Positions 22,701-34,278 of a DNA stretch of 64,000 nucleotides are shown here, piece after piece (position 1 is the first letter of the stretch; the number at the start of each line of letters is the position of its first letter). The position numbers and the translations under genes were made by a program. Below the pieces are notes generated by a model. That model made no database searches and was not told where the DNA came from. It saw only the letters and a program-made list of their open reading frames with translations. Source of the stretch: Chlorops oryzae (taxonomy: Eukaryota > Arthropoda > Insecta > Diptera > Chloropidae); assembly GCA_020466095.1 (NCBI GenBank), contig CM035809.1, positions 21,616,139 through 21,680,138 on the forward strand, given 5' to 3'.

Positions 22701-24640
22701 GGATTACCGCTTTATATAAATTAATATAAACTATCAAAACTTACCGTCAACCCAAAAAACAGGGGGTCCGTTGGGGTCCATCGCAAAGTTTTATATAAGT
22801 TTATATTTTATTTATAGTTTATATTATAAAAGATCCAAAAGCTATCTGCTATCGCGTTTTGAAAATGGCTCGTTAAGCTTGCTAAAGCGGCACGCACACA
22901 ACGCATCATACAGCGGTGCATGTAAGGGTCTATTAGTGAAATGAAAGTGTATGTGTCACACCTACGATTCAGTGTTGATTGCCAAATGGATTGTATTATT
23001 CGTCGTTTGAGCTCTAGGCATTCGAGTCAGCGCTGCACGTCTGCGCACAAAATAGCGCCGCAATAATTTTAAATAGAATTTGCCAGCGACTGGTCGTCAT
23101 GACGGAAAACAAGAGAAATCATTTACTATCAATTCGAATGAATTTAACCGTACTTTACCGGCGTTTTGTGATATTTCGGCGTATGTAGTTCGTAGGCGAC
23201 AGGAAACAGATTCCTTCTCCATCAGTATTTCATTGCATTCGCTCGTTTCAAGACAATGAATATGGAAAATAATTTCGTGCCCTTCTAAGCAAAATATGGT
23301 TTAGGTATTGAAATTCAAGTCGAAAAATTAGAACCAGTTTAAATTATTAAAATAGTGTTTTGGCATATATTACGTAATAATTAATAGATTGAATTATCTA
23401 TTCCCATTAAACTTTTAAAGTCATATTTGGAATAAATGTATACATGTTGAATGTCATTGTATTAATTTTCATGTGTAAATGCAATCATTTTCTTGAATTA
23501 TTTTGTCATTCATATTCTCCCTCTTACGCTCTTTGGCTTATTATAACAATTTTCAAGAAACTTAAATCAATGTCAAACAAATTTGCTCGCCAGCAGACAT
23601 TGTCCTCCGCACTCTAAACGGGTGGAAAATATAAATTATCAGGGCAACGTGTGTGGGCAAATCACTGCACACGTACACGCGCATGCAACCTGTATTCGTA
23701 CTCCTTACGGAAGTTTCATATTTTAATTGAAAATACACGGAAAACAAGTCATATATTTCTCGATTCATTTCATTTATGTTGATTTTCAGTTTTAAAATGT
23801 ATTTAATTTCTAATTACTTGAGTGAAAATATCATTAAAATTCTAATAAACTTATGTGACGTAATGCGCAGATTTCGGTTTAACAATCGCTTTGCGCATAA
23901 GATTGCAGCGTCAATTACACGTTTAAGCTATTCGGCACGGAATAACGGCGTTTGTGCATAGTGCAGAATCAGACACGCGAAAAGCGGCCCTTACGCTATC
24001 AATTTTCTTTCGAGTATTGCTTGATGAAAAGCAATATAAATTCTTTGTTCTTCCATATTTTTAATTACATGCATTCTTACTCTCCCTTCAAATTTCAGAT
24101 TTCCAAAATGGCTTGCGATTTTTATAGGATTATGTAATAGCTGAAATTTTCAATATTGAAGAAGATATGTTTGAACTAAATACTTATAAACTGCTTGCAG
24201 TTTATTTTTTTAGTCCGTAACGACATCATGCTGCGAACCGAACCAGCCAGGTTTCGTCACATTCATGATAAATTTATTGAAGCAGAAATATTCAAGAATT
24301 CACCTGTAATTTGCACGAAAATATTATTTTTCATAATTTCAGAATGCCTTATGTTTTTGATGTCAATTTCATTTATAACAAAAAAATTGTGATAGAATCT
24401 GTAACGGCTTATGTTATTGTTGATCAACACTATGAGCTAGCGATATTTTATGAAATATATAATGAAGTAATTATAACAAACATGGAAATTAAAAATTTTA
24501 AATTTTTAATATAATTAATATTTCTCTTCGTTTCCCTCTTGGATCCCAATAGCGTTTACTTTTATCAGGATCATGTTCTCTATTTCCATTTTAGGCTGCT
24601 AGCATGCACTCTTTCCTCAAATGAAGTTTTCACGGAATTT
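22701..24640. other. Intergenic DNA, no gene supported
   Basis: Frames are short and AT-biased. Some stretches near 22860-23230 are less AT-rich and could hold regulatory DNA, but I find no exon with matching splice sites. Confidence 0.35.
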
Positions 24641-25040
24641 TTAGTAATATAAACCTTTAACTTATGAATAACAAATGAATTTTGAAGTATTGAAAACACC
24701 GGCCATCTCCTAACAAACTTCATTAGAAGTACGTGTCAGTACTACGAGTAGTCGCAGTATGAATTTTCTTCACTTCGGAAGTAGTAAGGAAGCAGCGAAA
24801 TTTCCGGCTGGGGCTTTTCAAATAAAAAAAACAAGGGACTCGAAATAATATATGGCATGGATCTACGCAATACAGAAGAAAGCCCCAGCCTACTGCATGA
24901 TGTTGCATGCATTTCCATTGTTTTCTTTACGCAACAGACAGAGCACAGTGTAACGAGCCCATGCATTCTCGCAACGAAAATGGAGTGCTCGCAGAATTTG
25001 TATTCATTTCCTATACTTGAAATATGCCAAACTTCAATAT
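24640..25040. repeat. Paralogous repeat S, left half of the interrupted copy
   Basis: Aligns with 20455-20810. It has an extra stretch at 24915-24960 (reading TTGTTTTCTTTACGCAACAG) not present in the other copy. The right half resumes at 26774. Confidence 0.85.
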
Positions 25041-25332
25041 CGATAGCTTCGGATAGAAAGGGCGTAACTCATTATTTTCCTACTTTACAGGAGAAGGAAA
25101 AAACTTCATAAAATCGCAAAGGTTAGATATTTAAAAAAAGTTTAAACGCAAAGTCAATTAAATACTACGCACGAAATTTGTGTTAGGCTTGAATTTTTAT
25201 TTTTTCTGTGTTTCGAGCAGTTTTCTGAGTTAGGGCTTTTTGATATCAATTTTCGTTCAAAACACGTGAGTTAGGTCTTTGTACGCAAAGTTTAAAATAT
25301 AAATAAAATTATAAGATGCGATCCAGCACTAT

Positions 25333-25577
25333 ACTATAACCAATAATATCGGTTAGTGGTTTCTATTGATAAAATTAATTCAAAACAAATATTTTTTGAA
25401 CACATTATTCACTGTTTTCACGTTCGTGTCTTGAGTCTTTGCATGCATACAGACCAAGAGAGGCATGCAAAGACTTAAGAAAGGAACGTGAAAACAGTGA
25501 ATAATGCGTTCCAAAAAATATTTGTTTTGAATTAATTTTATGAATAGAAACCACTAACCGATTTTAATGGTTATAGT
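25333..25577. repeat. Long hairpin inside element T
   Basis: The two arms of about 105 bp are near-perfect inverted complements. The left arm holds AACCAATAATATCGGTTAG, CAAAACAAATATTTTTTG and TCACTGTTTTCACGTTC; the right arm holds their complements, ending CTAACCGATTTTAATGGTT. The short loop carries GCATGCATACAGACCAAGAG. The same hairpin is at about 32304-32550. Confidence 0.9.
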
Positions 25578-25884
25578 CTCAAAAAACTCGTCATAGATTG
25601 AGGTTTGCGGCATTTGAGTAGAAAATTTATTTTTTTTCTACTAGGGTCATTATTTGGCCAGTTAGGAGATGGAACCCAAAATTCAGTTTTAAAAAAAATA
25701 ATAATTATAACATATTATTAAAACATACCAAAAACGAATCCAATATTCTTCATATTAGGCTCGTTTAAAAGGTACTTGTGTAAATTTTTCGAATATACAT
25801 ACTGAACATGCTCGTTCTTGTTCCTACGGCATCTATATTATAGATTGAAGTTCGTGAGGCATTTTTCTTTAATTTAAGCCTATT

Positions 25885-26340
25885 TTTGTATGGGGACCCC
25901 CCTAAGGAGGGGAGATAGAGGGTAGGTATGTTTAAAGAAAATACTTGGGGTAAAAAACTAATGGGGGTCGGTCATATATATCAGCTCGCTAGGAGGGGTT
26001 TGACTGTAGTGACAGGCATTTTGTCTGAAATTGTGATAAAATTAAGGTAATTTTGTATGGGTGACCCCCTAAGGAGGGGAGATAGGGGGTCAGTATGTTG
26101 GGAAAAAATGTTAACGAGACAAAGTTAATGGGGGTCGGTCAAACATTTGACTCCTCTAGGGGCACTCTGGGGCTAGTTAGGACAGTGGGGGGAAAATTCA
26201 TAAAAAATTACTTTTGTATTGGAGCCCCCTTAAGGAGTGGAGATAGGGGAAAGGTATTTCTGGATAAATTGTCGGGAATAAAAAAATAATGGTAGTTGGT
26301 CCTACATTTGACCCCTCTAGGAGCTACTCTGCTTACAGTA
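25885..26340. repeat. Three imperfect direct repeats inside element T
   Basis: Each unit runs: TTTTGTATGGGGACCCCC-type start, TAAGGAGGGGAGATAG, a spacer, AATGGGGGTCGGTC, then CTAGGAGGGG or CTAGGGGCACTCTGG. Units begin near 25885, 26050 and 26215. Complementary versions are in the second element at about 31550-32005. Confidence 0.8.
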
Positions 26341-26939
26341 ACATCAAAAATTTGGAAAAAAATCAAAAATTAAATTTTTCAAATGACTTGATGCGTGACA
26401 TTTTTTTTACAAAATAACCTTAAAATTAGTATTTTATGAAGTCTTTAATAAAAGTTCATCGTACTATGATACAGGAAAAGAGTTTCAAAAAAAGTCATCA
26501 CCCTAATGCACACGCACAGTTATGAATGTTAATTTATAGGTCTCGCCATCACTGGCGTAGTTGAACGTCTTTTTGTGAGTTAGGGCTTTTTTCTTTCGCA
26601 AAATTGTTCGCTATGAGTTAGGGCTTTTTTAAAAGTAACTATAACTTCGGTATTTTCAATCAAAGGTCGTCAATTTTTTTGGAGGGGGTGTATTTGAGAG
26701 TCGACCATCAGAAAATGCAAAAATCTCGTTTTTAAAAAAAAATGAGTTACGCCCTTTCTATCCGAAGCTATCGATATGCTATGTTAGCAACTAAGTCCCT
26801 GCATAAATGAGGTCCCAGTTTAAGCCGGGAGATACATAACCTATAAACTACATCTGCTAATAAATCCAAGAAAAGATTCCGTAAAAAGATTTAAAATTAA
26901 AAAATTTTTATTTTTATTTTTATTTTTTTTTTTTAAATT

Positions 26940-27795
26940 TCAAAAATTTTTTGTTGTGGCGGCGGCGGTGGCTGCGCTCGCCGTTGTGGTGGTGCCGGTG
27001 GCTGCGCCGCTCGTGGCAGCGGCGGTGTTGCCGGTGGCTGCGCCGGTTGTGGCGGCGGCGGTTTCGCCTGTGACTGCGCCGGTTGTGGCGGCGGTGGCTG
27101 CGCCGGTTGTTTCGGCGGCGGTGTAGCCGGTTGTGCCGGTGGTGGTCGCGCCAGTTGTGGCGGCGGTGGCTGCGCCGGTTGTGGCGGCGGCGGTGGCTGC
27201 GCTCGCCGGTTGTGGCGGCGGCGGTGTCTGCTGTTGTGCCGGAGGTGGAGGCCGCATTCGCCGCGGTTGGTAGCCCCTACCCCTGCCCCGTTGCCACCTC
27301 GGCCCCCTCATATCGTGAGCAAGCAGATCCAACTGCTTGCTCACAATTGGTTTTTGTTGTTGGTTGTTGGTTCACCCAGTTCGCTGGTGTTCCTAAACAA
27401 AAATATCTTGCTATTTATGTAATTACTTTTAAAATTTCAATTGCTTACCATATCGGTAAGGCGCTTTTGCGCCTTCCGCAGCTCATTCCGTCTCATGTTC
27501 AATTCTTTTTTTTTTGTTTTTATTGCTGCACGCAGCTCTTCTTCAGATTGAGTATCTGTAATAAATTTAAAAAATAATAAAAAATATATTAATTAAATAC
27601 ATTTTATCAAAACTTACTTCTTTCCGCGTCCATTTTTTCGAAAATGGCGGAAATGGGGATGGAAGAAGTATAGATCGATTTTTGTTCAAAAAGATCGATT
27701 TCACATTCCCGATATTCATTAGGACAAAATCGATCGAATTGGATTTTGCCCAAATATTGAATAAGACTTTCTTTTTGGAGTGCTGAATTTGGCAT
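26940..27795 (-). CDS. Gene X2, short coiled-coil protein with GC-rich 3-prime region
   Basis: Exons 27795-27618 and 27555-27449 join in phase (1), and a third begins at 27392 after a TTTGTTTAG acceptor (phase 0). The protein starts MPNSALQKESLIQYLGKIQF. The second exon encodes a charged coiled coil (SEEELRAAIKTKKKELNMRR). In exon 3 the frame meets TGA after EHQRTG (27374-27372). Beyond it the frame is open to 26940 with an Arg/Gly stretch and then Thr/Ala repeats. I infer the TGA is the real stop (product about 101 residues) and the GC-rich part is 3-prime untranslated. This matches the layout of X1. A nonsense mutation in a longer protein is the alternative. Family not recognised. Confidence 0.5.
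26950..27240. repeat. GC-rich GGC/GGT low-complexity block
   Basis: Irregular repeats of GGTTGTGGCGGCGG and GGCTGCGCCG downstream of the X2 stop. It corresponds in position to the 60-bp minisatellite after X1 but with a different unit. Reading frames here are by-products of the repeat. Confidence 0.75.
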
Positions 27796-27849
27796 ATTCT
27801 AAAGAAATGTGAATATTTTAACAACTTAGAAGATTTTAATATCATTTTT

Positions 27850-28477
27850 TCCCCACCGAATATTCGAATGCTTCAAAAATGACCAAACTTTATTCAGGTT
27901 TAAATCCCACAACCCCATAACTAGAAAGCTTATTCAATATCGATTATTTACGTAACGTGCTCATGCGAACGCTAAATACCGGCATTCATATACCGCGTGT
28001 CGGAGGATCCAAATTATGTTTAATATAGTTGTTATATAACATATCGCACCCTTGCTACTAAATTAGCACAATTCCAAAATGTTGCATTTGTCAAATATGC
28101 TATCCCCTTGACTCTATGGAGAAATAACATTTTTGCTAAAATAATATTACTTTTAATAGACTGCTGTGTCAGTAAATATAATCGTTAATTTTCTAGGTGT
28201 TGAGTTTCTTACAGAAAAATGTAATACTTGAGAAAAATGCATTCGAACATAAGTAAATTGATTAAAAAAATTTTGAATTGTTCCGATTTATTAGCATTGG
28301 TGCGATAAAATAATTGAAAATTTCAGTTGGAAAATTTTTGAATCATTCCATCCATAAAGAACTATAGCTGCAACTTCGGCCAAAAGCTATTACGTGGTAC
28401 ACCACACTTTCTATTACGTGGTTCACCACAACCATATAGAAGTACATACTAAAAGTACTTGCACTCATCAAACATAT
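27850..28477. other. Spacer upstream of X2, no gene seen
   Basis: AT-rich. Contains the tandem pair TATTACGTGGTACACCACA and CTATTACGTGGTTCACCACA near 28390-28430. X2 transcription would start here. Confidence 0.3.
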
Positions 28478-28763
28478 CGTTAGCTTCGGATAGAAAGGGC
28501 GTAACTCATTTTTTTTTTAAAACGAGATTTTTGCATTTTCTGATGGTCGACTCTCAAATACACCCCCTCCAAAAAAATTGACGACCTTTGATTGAAAATA
28601 CCGAAGTTATAGTTACTTTTAAAAAAGCCCTAACTCATAGCGAACAATTTTGCGAAAAAAAAGCCCTCACTCACAAAAAGACGTTCAACTACGCCAGTGA
28701 TGGCGAGAGCTATAAATTAACATTCATAACTGTGCGTGTGCATTAGGGTGATGACTTTTTTAG

Positions 28764-29785
28764 AACGAAGTTCTTTACGAAACGATAGCGACAGGGGACC
28801 TAGTCGAGAAAAAGTGAAAAACCGCTATAAAATCCGTGTTACCTAAATTGAAGTTCGCAAAAAAGGGTATAATAACCCTTGCAAAAAGAAAGAAATATAC
28901 ATATATTTACGTAAATTACTTCCTGATGCGGCCGAGATATTATACTTTTTTAGGTCACACTTATTTCCGACGATATCCCGAAAAAACAATTAATTATTAA
29001 ATTCAGAATCTACACAGACACATACAAGCATACATGCATTCAAACAAAACAAAACAATATGTAGTGCTGCCAGACTGAAAGTTTGCGATGGAAAACCCTT
29101 TACACGTATGGCTTTTCAGTTATCGAACAGCTGAACAAAAAACTTCGATTGTGCATTTTTTATGTTCAAAAACACAAAATGCGCTATTTACACGTTAAGG
29201 AATTAAAAAAATGTTTTCTTATGTCCGTTTTGTATACATTTTTCGATTAATAAAAACAGTTATGATATTTCGAAACTGTTTTCAAAAAAATCTTGATACC
29301 TCGCAGCATAACATAATATAACATAACTCTCATGTTTCTCCCCATTAAGCAAAACGATATGAATAACAATATGCTAATGTAAATACTGAATAATGGTGTA
29401 GGCAAATCGTATTACTTCACTGTGCGACGAAAATTTTAAACAAATTGTATAGAATATTATTAGAACGAAGTTCTTTATGAAACGATAGCGACAGGAGACC
29501 TAGTCGAGAAAAAGTTAAAAACCGCTATAAAATCCGTGTTACCTAAATTGAAGTTCGCAAAAAAGGGTACAATAACCTTTGCAGAGAGAAAGAAATATAC
29601 ATATATTTACGTAAAATGACTTCCTGATGCGGCCGAGATATTATACTTTTTTAGATGACACTTATTTCCGACGATATCCCGAAAAAACAATTAATTATTA
29701 AATTCAGAAACTACACAGACACAACATCCATAAATGCATTCAAACAAAACAAAACAATATGTGGTGCTGCCAGACTGAACGTTTT
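28764..29785. repeat. Pair of 310-bp direct repeats
   Basis: 28764-29070 and 29461-29785 are about 95 percent alike by eye. Both run from AGAACGAAGTTCTTTA(C/T)G through CCTAGTCGAGAAAAAGT and ATTCAGAA(T/A)CTACACAGACAC to GTGCTGCCAGACTGAA. They are 390 bp apart. They could be long terminal repeats of a small defective element or a local duplication. Confidence 0.75.
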
Positions 29786-30284
29786 CAGAATAACTCCGAT
29801 TAGTAGGTTTTTGCAAATATATAAGGGCATTATAGGTAGCTTATATTTTTTTTGCATTATCAAAGTATACGTCAATTCGTACATAATTAAAACATATTTA
29901 AAATCATCGTCTGTACTTCGGGGGCTGCGGATGTAATATCGGTGTGAAAAATATCGATACTTTAAAACATCTTTATGTATGATAATTCGCATTTTCAAGA
30001 CTATCTCATTTGTGATGGAAAACCATTTACACGTATGCTTTTTTAGTTCCAGTATATTCTGCTTATCTAACTTAGAACTTTGAGGGCTCAACGCTGTTAA
30101 AGTAAATTGAAAGGAAGTAACGAGCTCACTACTTTGAAGAAAGGAAATCAGAGTTGAAATTTCGATGACAGGTCGACAGAAATATAGGAAATGTGTGACT
30201 TAAATGCAACCCTGTGAGTCCGATTACTTGTAATAAGCGTATGCGTTCAAGTAGCGAAAGTAAGTCAAAGTACTTATTTGTTTT

Positions 30285-31032
30285 TATACCCAGCGTAAGC
30301 AGGGTATATTAGGGTATCTTGTAACAGCCAGAATAACACTCCGCAGATATAGACATATATTAATATATATTCTTGATCAGGATCAAAAATTGAATCGATT
30401 TAGACATGTCCGTCTCTCCGTCCGTCCGTGTCCGGATCTCCTCCGAAACGGCTGGACCAATCAAGTCGAAATGTGGCACACAGGTATATCGGGGTCCGAG
30501 TATGATCCTAACTAAAAATGGAGGACATCCGCTCACTGCCACGCCCACAAATGGATTTAATGTGTTTTCAGTAAAATGCTTGTAACTTGCGAACCACTCA
30601 ACACATTTCATTGATATTTGGTGTACTGGTAAACTACAAAAAGGGACATATCCTGGGAAAAAATGGACGCCGTCCTCCTCGAGCCACGCCCACAAATAAG
30701 GGTTTATCGTAACTTATGAAGTAAAAGGCGTAGAAACTTCAAATTCGCAACATAGGTTGACCAAAGCGAATGAAAGGTGTAGGAAAAAATTGTATGTGCC
30801 CCGCCCACTGCCACGCCCACAAATGAAGATTTATCGTAACTTCCGAAGTAAAAGGCGTAGAAGCTTCAAATGCGCAACATAGGTTCACCAAGGCGAATGC
30901 AAGGTGTAAGGAAATAATTAATGTGGCCCTCCCACTGCCACGCCCACAAATAGAGAAGCAAAACATAGTGCGCTCATAATGTCGGGACGCTGGGTATTTC
31001 AAAGTCGGGCTTGACCGATTTTCTTACTTGTT
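30285..31032. repeat. Dispersed repeat starting TATACCCAGCGTAAGC
   Basis: The left end is a small hairpin (TATACCC ... GGGTATATTA), then a CTTGATCAGGATC phrase, (TCCG)n and repeated CCACGCCCACAAAT phrases. The right end is GCTGGGTATTTC ... TTCTTACTTGTTT. An internal unit of about 127 bp (starting GTAAAAGGCGTAGAA, at 30721 and 30848) is tandemly repeated. It resembles hairpin-headed, non-coding repeats common in flies (INE-1/Helitron-like), but I cannot confirm the family. Confidence 0.6.
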
Positions 31033-32303
31033 TGTTAATAAAATTAATATTTGGACGGCGTTCTTTTAAGAATTCAAGTGTTGTTAAAGACATTCTGATA
31101 CGTTACTCAAAAATACAGCAAAAAATTTCGGGAAGGTGCGTTTTTCACGTAAGTGCATAAAATTGTCTGGAAAATAATTGAATGCAGCTAAGCAGAATAT
31201 ACTGTATCGCATTTTCGCTTGTGAAAAACAGTTGAAAACAACAAACAGCCGTCTTGTATAAATATATTTTTCGATTAATAAAAACAAATGAGTTTTGCGA
31301 AAAACCTTGCTGCGAATTATATTTACTAACATTTATAAATACCATAATGAACTTCGTTCTTATCTGGTGTCCTATGACACAACTCAACTTGTTTTAAACT
31401 CTTTTCCTGTATCATAGTACGATGAACTTTTATTAAAGACTTCATAAAATACCAATTTTAAGGTTATTTTGTAAAAAAATGTCACGCATCAAGTCATTTG
31501 AAAAATTTAATTTTTGATTTTTTTCCAAATTTTTGATGTTACTGTAAGCAGAGTAGCTCCTAGAGGGGTCAAATGTAGGACCAACTACCATTATTTTTTT
31601 ATTCCCAACAATTTATCCAAACATACCTTCCCCCTATCTCCACTCCTTAAAGGGGCTCCAATACAAAAGTAATTTTTTTTATGAATTTTCCCTCCACTGT
31701 CCTAACTAGCCCCAGAGTGCCCCTAGAGGAGTCAAATGTTTGACCGACCCCCATTAACTTTGTCTCATTAACATTTTTTCCCAACATACTGACCCCCTAT
31801 CTCCCCTCCTTAGGGGGTCACCCATACAAAATTACCTTAATTTTATCACAATTTCATACAAAATGGCTGTCACTACAGTCAAACCCCTCCTAGGGGGCTG
31901 ATATATATGACCGACCTCCATTATTTTTTTACCCCAAGTATTTTCTTTAAACATACCTACCCTCTATCTCCCCTCCATAGGGGGTCCCCATACAAAAATA
32001 GGCTTAATTTAAAGAAAAATGCCTCACGAACTTCAATCTATAATATAGATGCCGTAGGAACAAGACGAGCATGTTCAGTATGTATATTCGAAAAATTTAC
32101 ACAAGTACCTTTTAAACGAGCCTAATATGAAGAATATTGGATTCGTTTTTGGTATGTTTTAATAATATGTTATAATTATTACTTTTTTTTAAAACTGAAT
32201 TTTGGGTTCCATCCCCTAACTGGCCAAATAATGACCCTAGTAGAAAAAAATAAAATTTCTACTCAAATGCCGCAAACCTCAATCTATGACGAGTTTTTTG
32301 AGA

Positions 32304-32550
32304 CTATAACCAATAATATCGGTTAGTGGTTTCTATTGATAAAATTAATTCAAAACAAATATTTTTTGAAACGCATTATTCACTGTTTTCACGTTCGTGT
32401 CTTGAGTCTTTGCATGCATACAGACCAAGAGAGACATGGAAAGACTTATGAAAAGAACGTGAAAACAGTGAATAATGCGTTCCAAAAAATATTTGTTTTG
32501 AATTAATTTTATCAATAGAAACCACTAACCGATATTATTGGTTATAGTAT
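32304..32550. repeat. Long hairpin, second copy
   Basis: Same palindrome as at 25333-25577, with arms matching even better here (AACCAATAATATCGG against CCGATATTATTGGTT). The small loop differs by a few bases (GAGACATGGAAAG). Confidence 0.88.
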
Positions 32551-33022
32551 AGTGCTGGATCGCATCTTATAATTTTATTTATATTTTAAACTTTGCGTAC
32601 AAAGACCTAACTCACGTGTTTTGAACGAAAATTGATATCAAAAAGCCCTAACTCAGAAAACTGCTCGAAACACAGAAAAAATAAAAATTCAAGCCTAAAA
32701 CAAATTTCGTGCGTAGTATTTAATTGACTTTGCGTTTAAACTTTTTTTAAATATCTAACCTTTGCGATTTTATGAAGTTTTTTCCTTCTCCTGTAAAGTA
32801 GCAAAATAATGAGTTACGCCCTTTCTATCCGAAGCTATCGATATGTTATGTATGATACCATATGGTATCGATTATAATCTATAATTATTCACACTTGCAT
32901 TCTTTTCGACATCATAAGCTGGCACGCGGTCATTTCTGATTTGAAATGAACTTATTTACGTTTTAATTGCTTTTTTATCCTTATGAAGTGGAACTATATA
33001 GCCTTTTTGAAGTTGGTATGAC

Positions 33023-33218
33023 CCATGATACAAAGAGAGAAAGATAGCGCCACTTCGGGTACCGCTATTTTGTAGCATTCGCATTGTTGTTGTTTCCCAT
33101 GCTAAAGTATAGTTGTGACGTTGAGCTTAGCGTGCAAAACAACAACAAGGAAGCTCTCATTTTGTATTTGTGACATCATCGGGCTGAAGTGGCGCTATCT
33201 TGTTTTCTTGTATCATGG
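33023..33218. mobile_element. Short MITE with 32-bp inverted ends
   Basis: The left end CCATGATACAAAGAGAGAAA continues with GATAGCGCCACTTC. The right end is GAAGTGGCGCTATCTTG then TTTTCTTGTATCATGG. GTATGAC flanks both sides (33016-33022 and 33219-33225), a 7-bp target duplication, or 8 bp with one mismatch, which suggests hAT. Confidence 0.85.
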
Positions 33219-33293
33219 GTATGACCTACAAGGAACTTCGTACTCATCTCAAATCATCTCATGCATTTTCTTATTAATTTAGGTAAAAATATT

Positions 33294-33383
33294 AGTGTCC
33301 GACCGAAAGTTCGGTTTCGGCCGAAACTGAGTTAGCAGCCGAAGATTCGGTTTCGGCAAAAAATCTTGTTTCGGTCGAACACT
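33294..33383. mobile_element. 90-bp MITE rich in TTCGG
   Basis: Inverted ends AGTGTCCGACCGAAA and TTTCGGTCGAACACT, with internal GGTTTCGGCCGAAAC also palindromic. No clear target duplication beyond TA. Confidence 0.6.
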
Positions 33384-33684
33384 AAAGAAAACATTAAAAA
33401 ATTTCGTCGCAAGTATGTATAGTTACAAAATTAAGTGAATACTCAAAATATTATAGCATCACTAGTTTACCACGGAATTCCGCTGTTGTTGTAAATGTCC
33501 CCTATATTACTATATGTTCTATATGCTATATGCGCTTGTCTGTCGATTGCGTGACATGTGTGAATTTGTGTGTTCGCGCATAGCCATACGTAAATTTGAA
33601 TTTGGACGTTTGGATATTTTCTTGTCTTGCTTGGGAGGAGCGATTGGGACGATTTGCTTTCTCATGAGAGCGAGCTCTTTGCTC

Positions 33685-34082
33685 CAGGGATGAAAAATGA
33701 GAAATTCCAAATGTAGCTAATTTCACAAAAAAAATGTACCTTTTTGGGTAATAATGTACCTAAAATCATTAGCCATTTATTTATTGGTCTTATAAAAAAT
33801 TTTGTATTAAAAACTTAACATTCATTCAGTATATCAACAAAGGTAAAAATTTTTTTGTAAAGTTGACATTACTGGGTAGCTGCCAGACAAATTTTCTTGA
33901 AGTAAATAAAAATTATAATAATATTGCAATTAACCACTTGTTACTAACACATTCTTTTGGTTTAGTGACCGGAAAATTTTTTGAAAAACACAATTTACCT
34001 TAAACGAAGCATTGTACTTAATGTACCTTTGAAGTCCAAAAGGGCCGAAAAAAGTACAATTGTACCTACTTTTTCATCCCTG
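33685..34082. mobile_element. Non-autonomous hAT element with CAGGGATG ends
   Basis: Ends CAGGGATGAAAAA and TTTTTCATCCCTG are perfect inverted repeats. CTTTGCTC is duplicated on both sides (33677-33684 and 34083-34090). Internal TGTACCT phrases and a TTGAAGTCCAAAAGGGCCG stretch relate it to the 17484-18041 element (TTGAAGTGAAAAAGAGCCG), so the two are cousins. Confidence 0.92.
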
Positions 34083-34278
34083 CTTTGCTCCAAAGCGGTT
34101 TAAAATCTTGTGTATTTGAGTGTGTTTGTGTGCACACGCACATTGAGTTTTCTGTCGTCATTTTTTCGCAGATAGAATGTCCCATCATCGATTTAATAGA
34201 CGTTATCACGTCAAAAATTGTATTTATATTATATGTATGTATAACGAATCATAATGTAGATTTCATTGCCCAACTTAA

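Larger units (their letters stand above)
25041..26773. mobile_element. TIR element T, copy 1, with empty site known
   Basis: Ends are CGATAGCTTCGGATAGAAAG and its complement CTTTCTATCCGAAGCTATCG, continuing GGCGTAACTCATT on both sides, about 33 bp of perfect inverted repeat. ATAT flanks both ends (25037-25040 and 26774-26777) while the empty site at 20803-20806 has one ATAT. The target duplication is thus ATAT, or TA given the palindromic ends. Inside are a long hairpin (25333-25577), three imperfect 165-bp repeats (25885-26340) and no coding frame. A second, larger, oppositely oriented copy is at 28478-32840. Confidence 0.9.
28764..31396. mobile_element. Composite insertion within element T copy 2
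   Basis: Absent from copy 1, where GGTGATGACTTTTTTTGAAAC is continuous (complement near 26485). The insert begins AGAACGAAGTTCTTTACG and nears its right end with GAACTTCGTTCTTATCTGG, so the ends are inverted. It includes two direct repeats (28764-29070 and 29461-29785) and a nested dispersed repeat (30285-31032). No gene product is recognised. Confidence 0.65.
28478..32840. mobile_element. TIR element T, copy 2, inverted and carrying a 2.6-kb insertion
   Basis: The left end CGTTAGCTTCGGATAGAAAG (one change) and right end CTTTCTATCCGAAGCTATCG match copy 1, with ATAT at 28474-28477 and 32841-32844. The element is in the opposite orientation to copy 1: 31397-32840 equals the complement of 25041-26470, and 28478-28763 equals the complement of 26490-26773. 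Between them 28764-31396 is extra DNA. No transposase frame is visible in either part. Confidence 0.88.
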
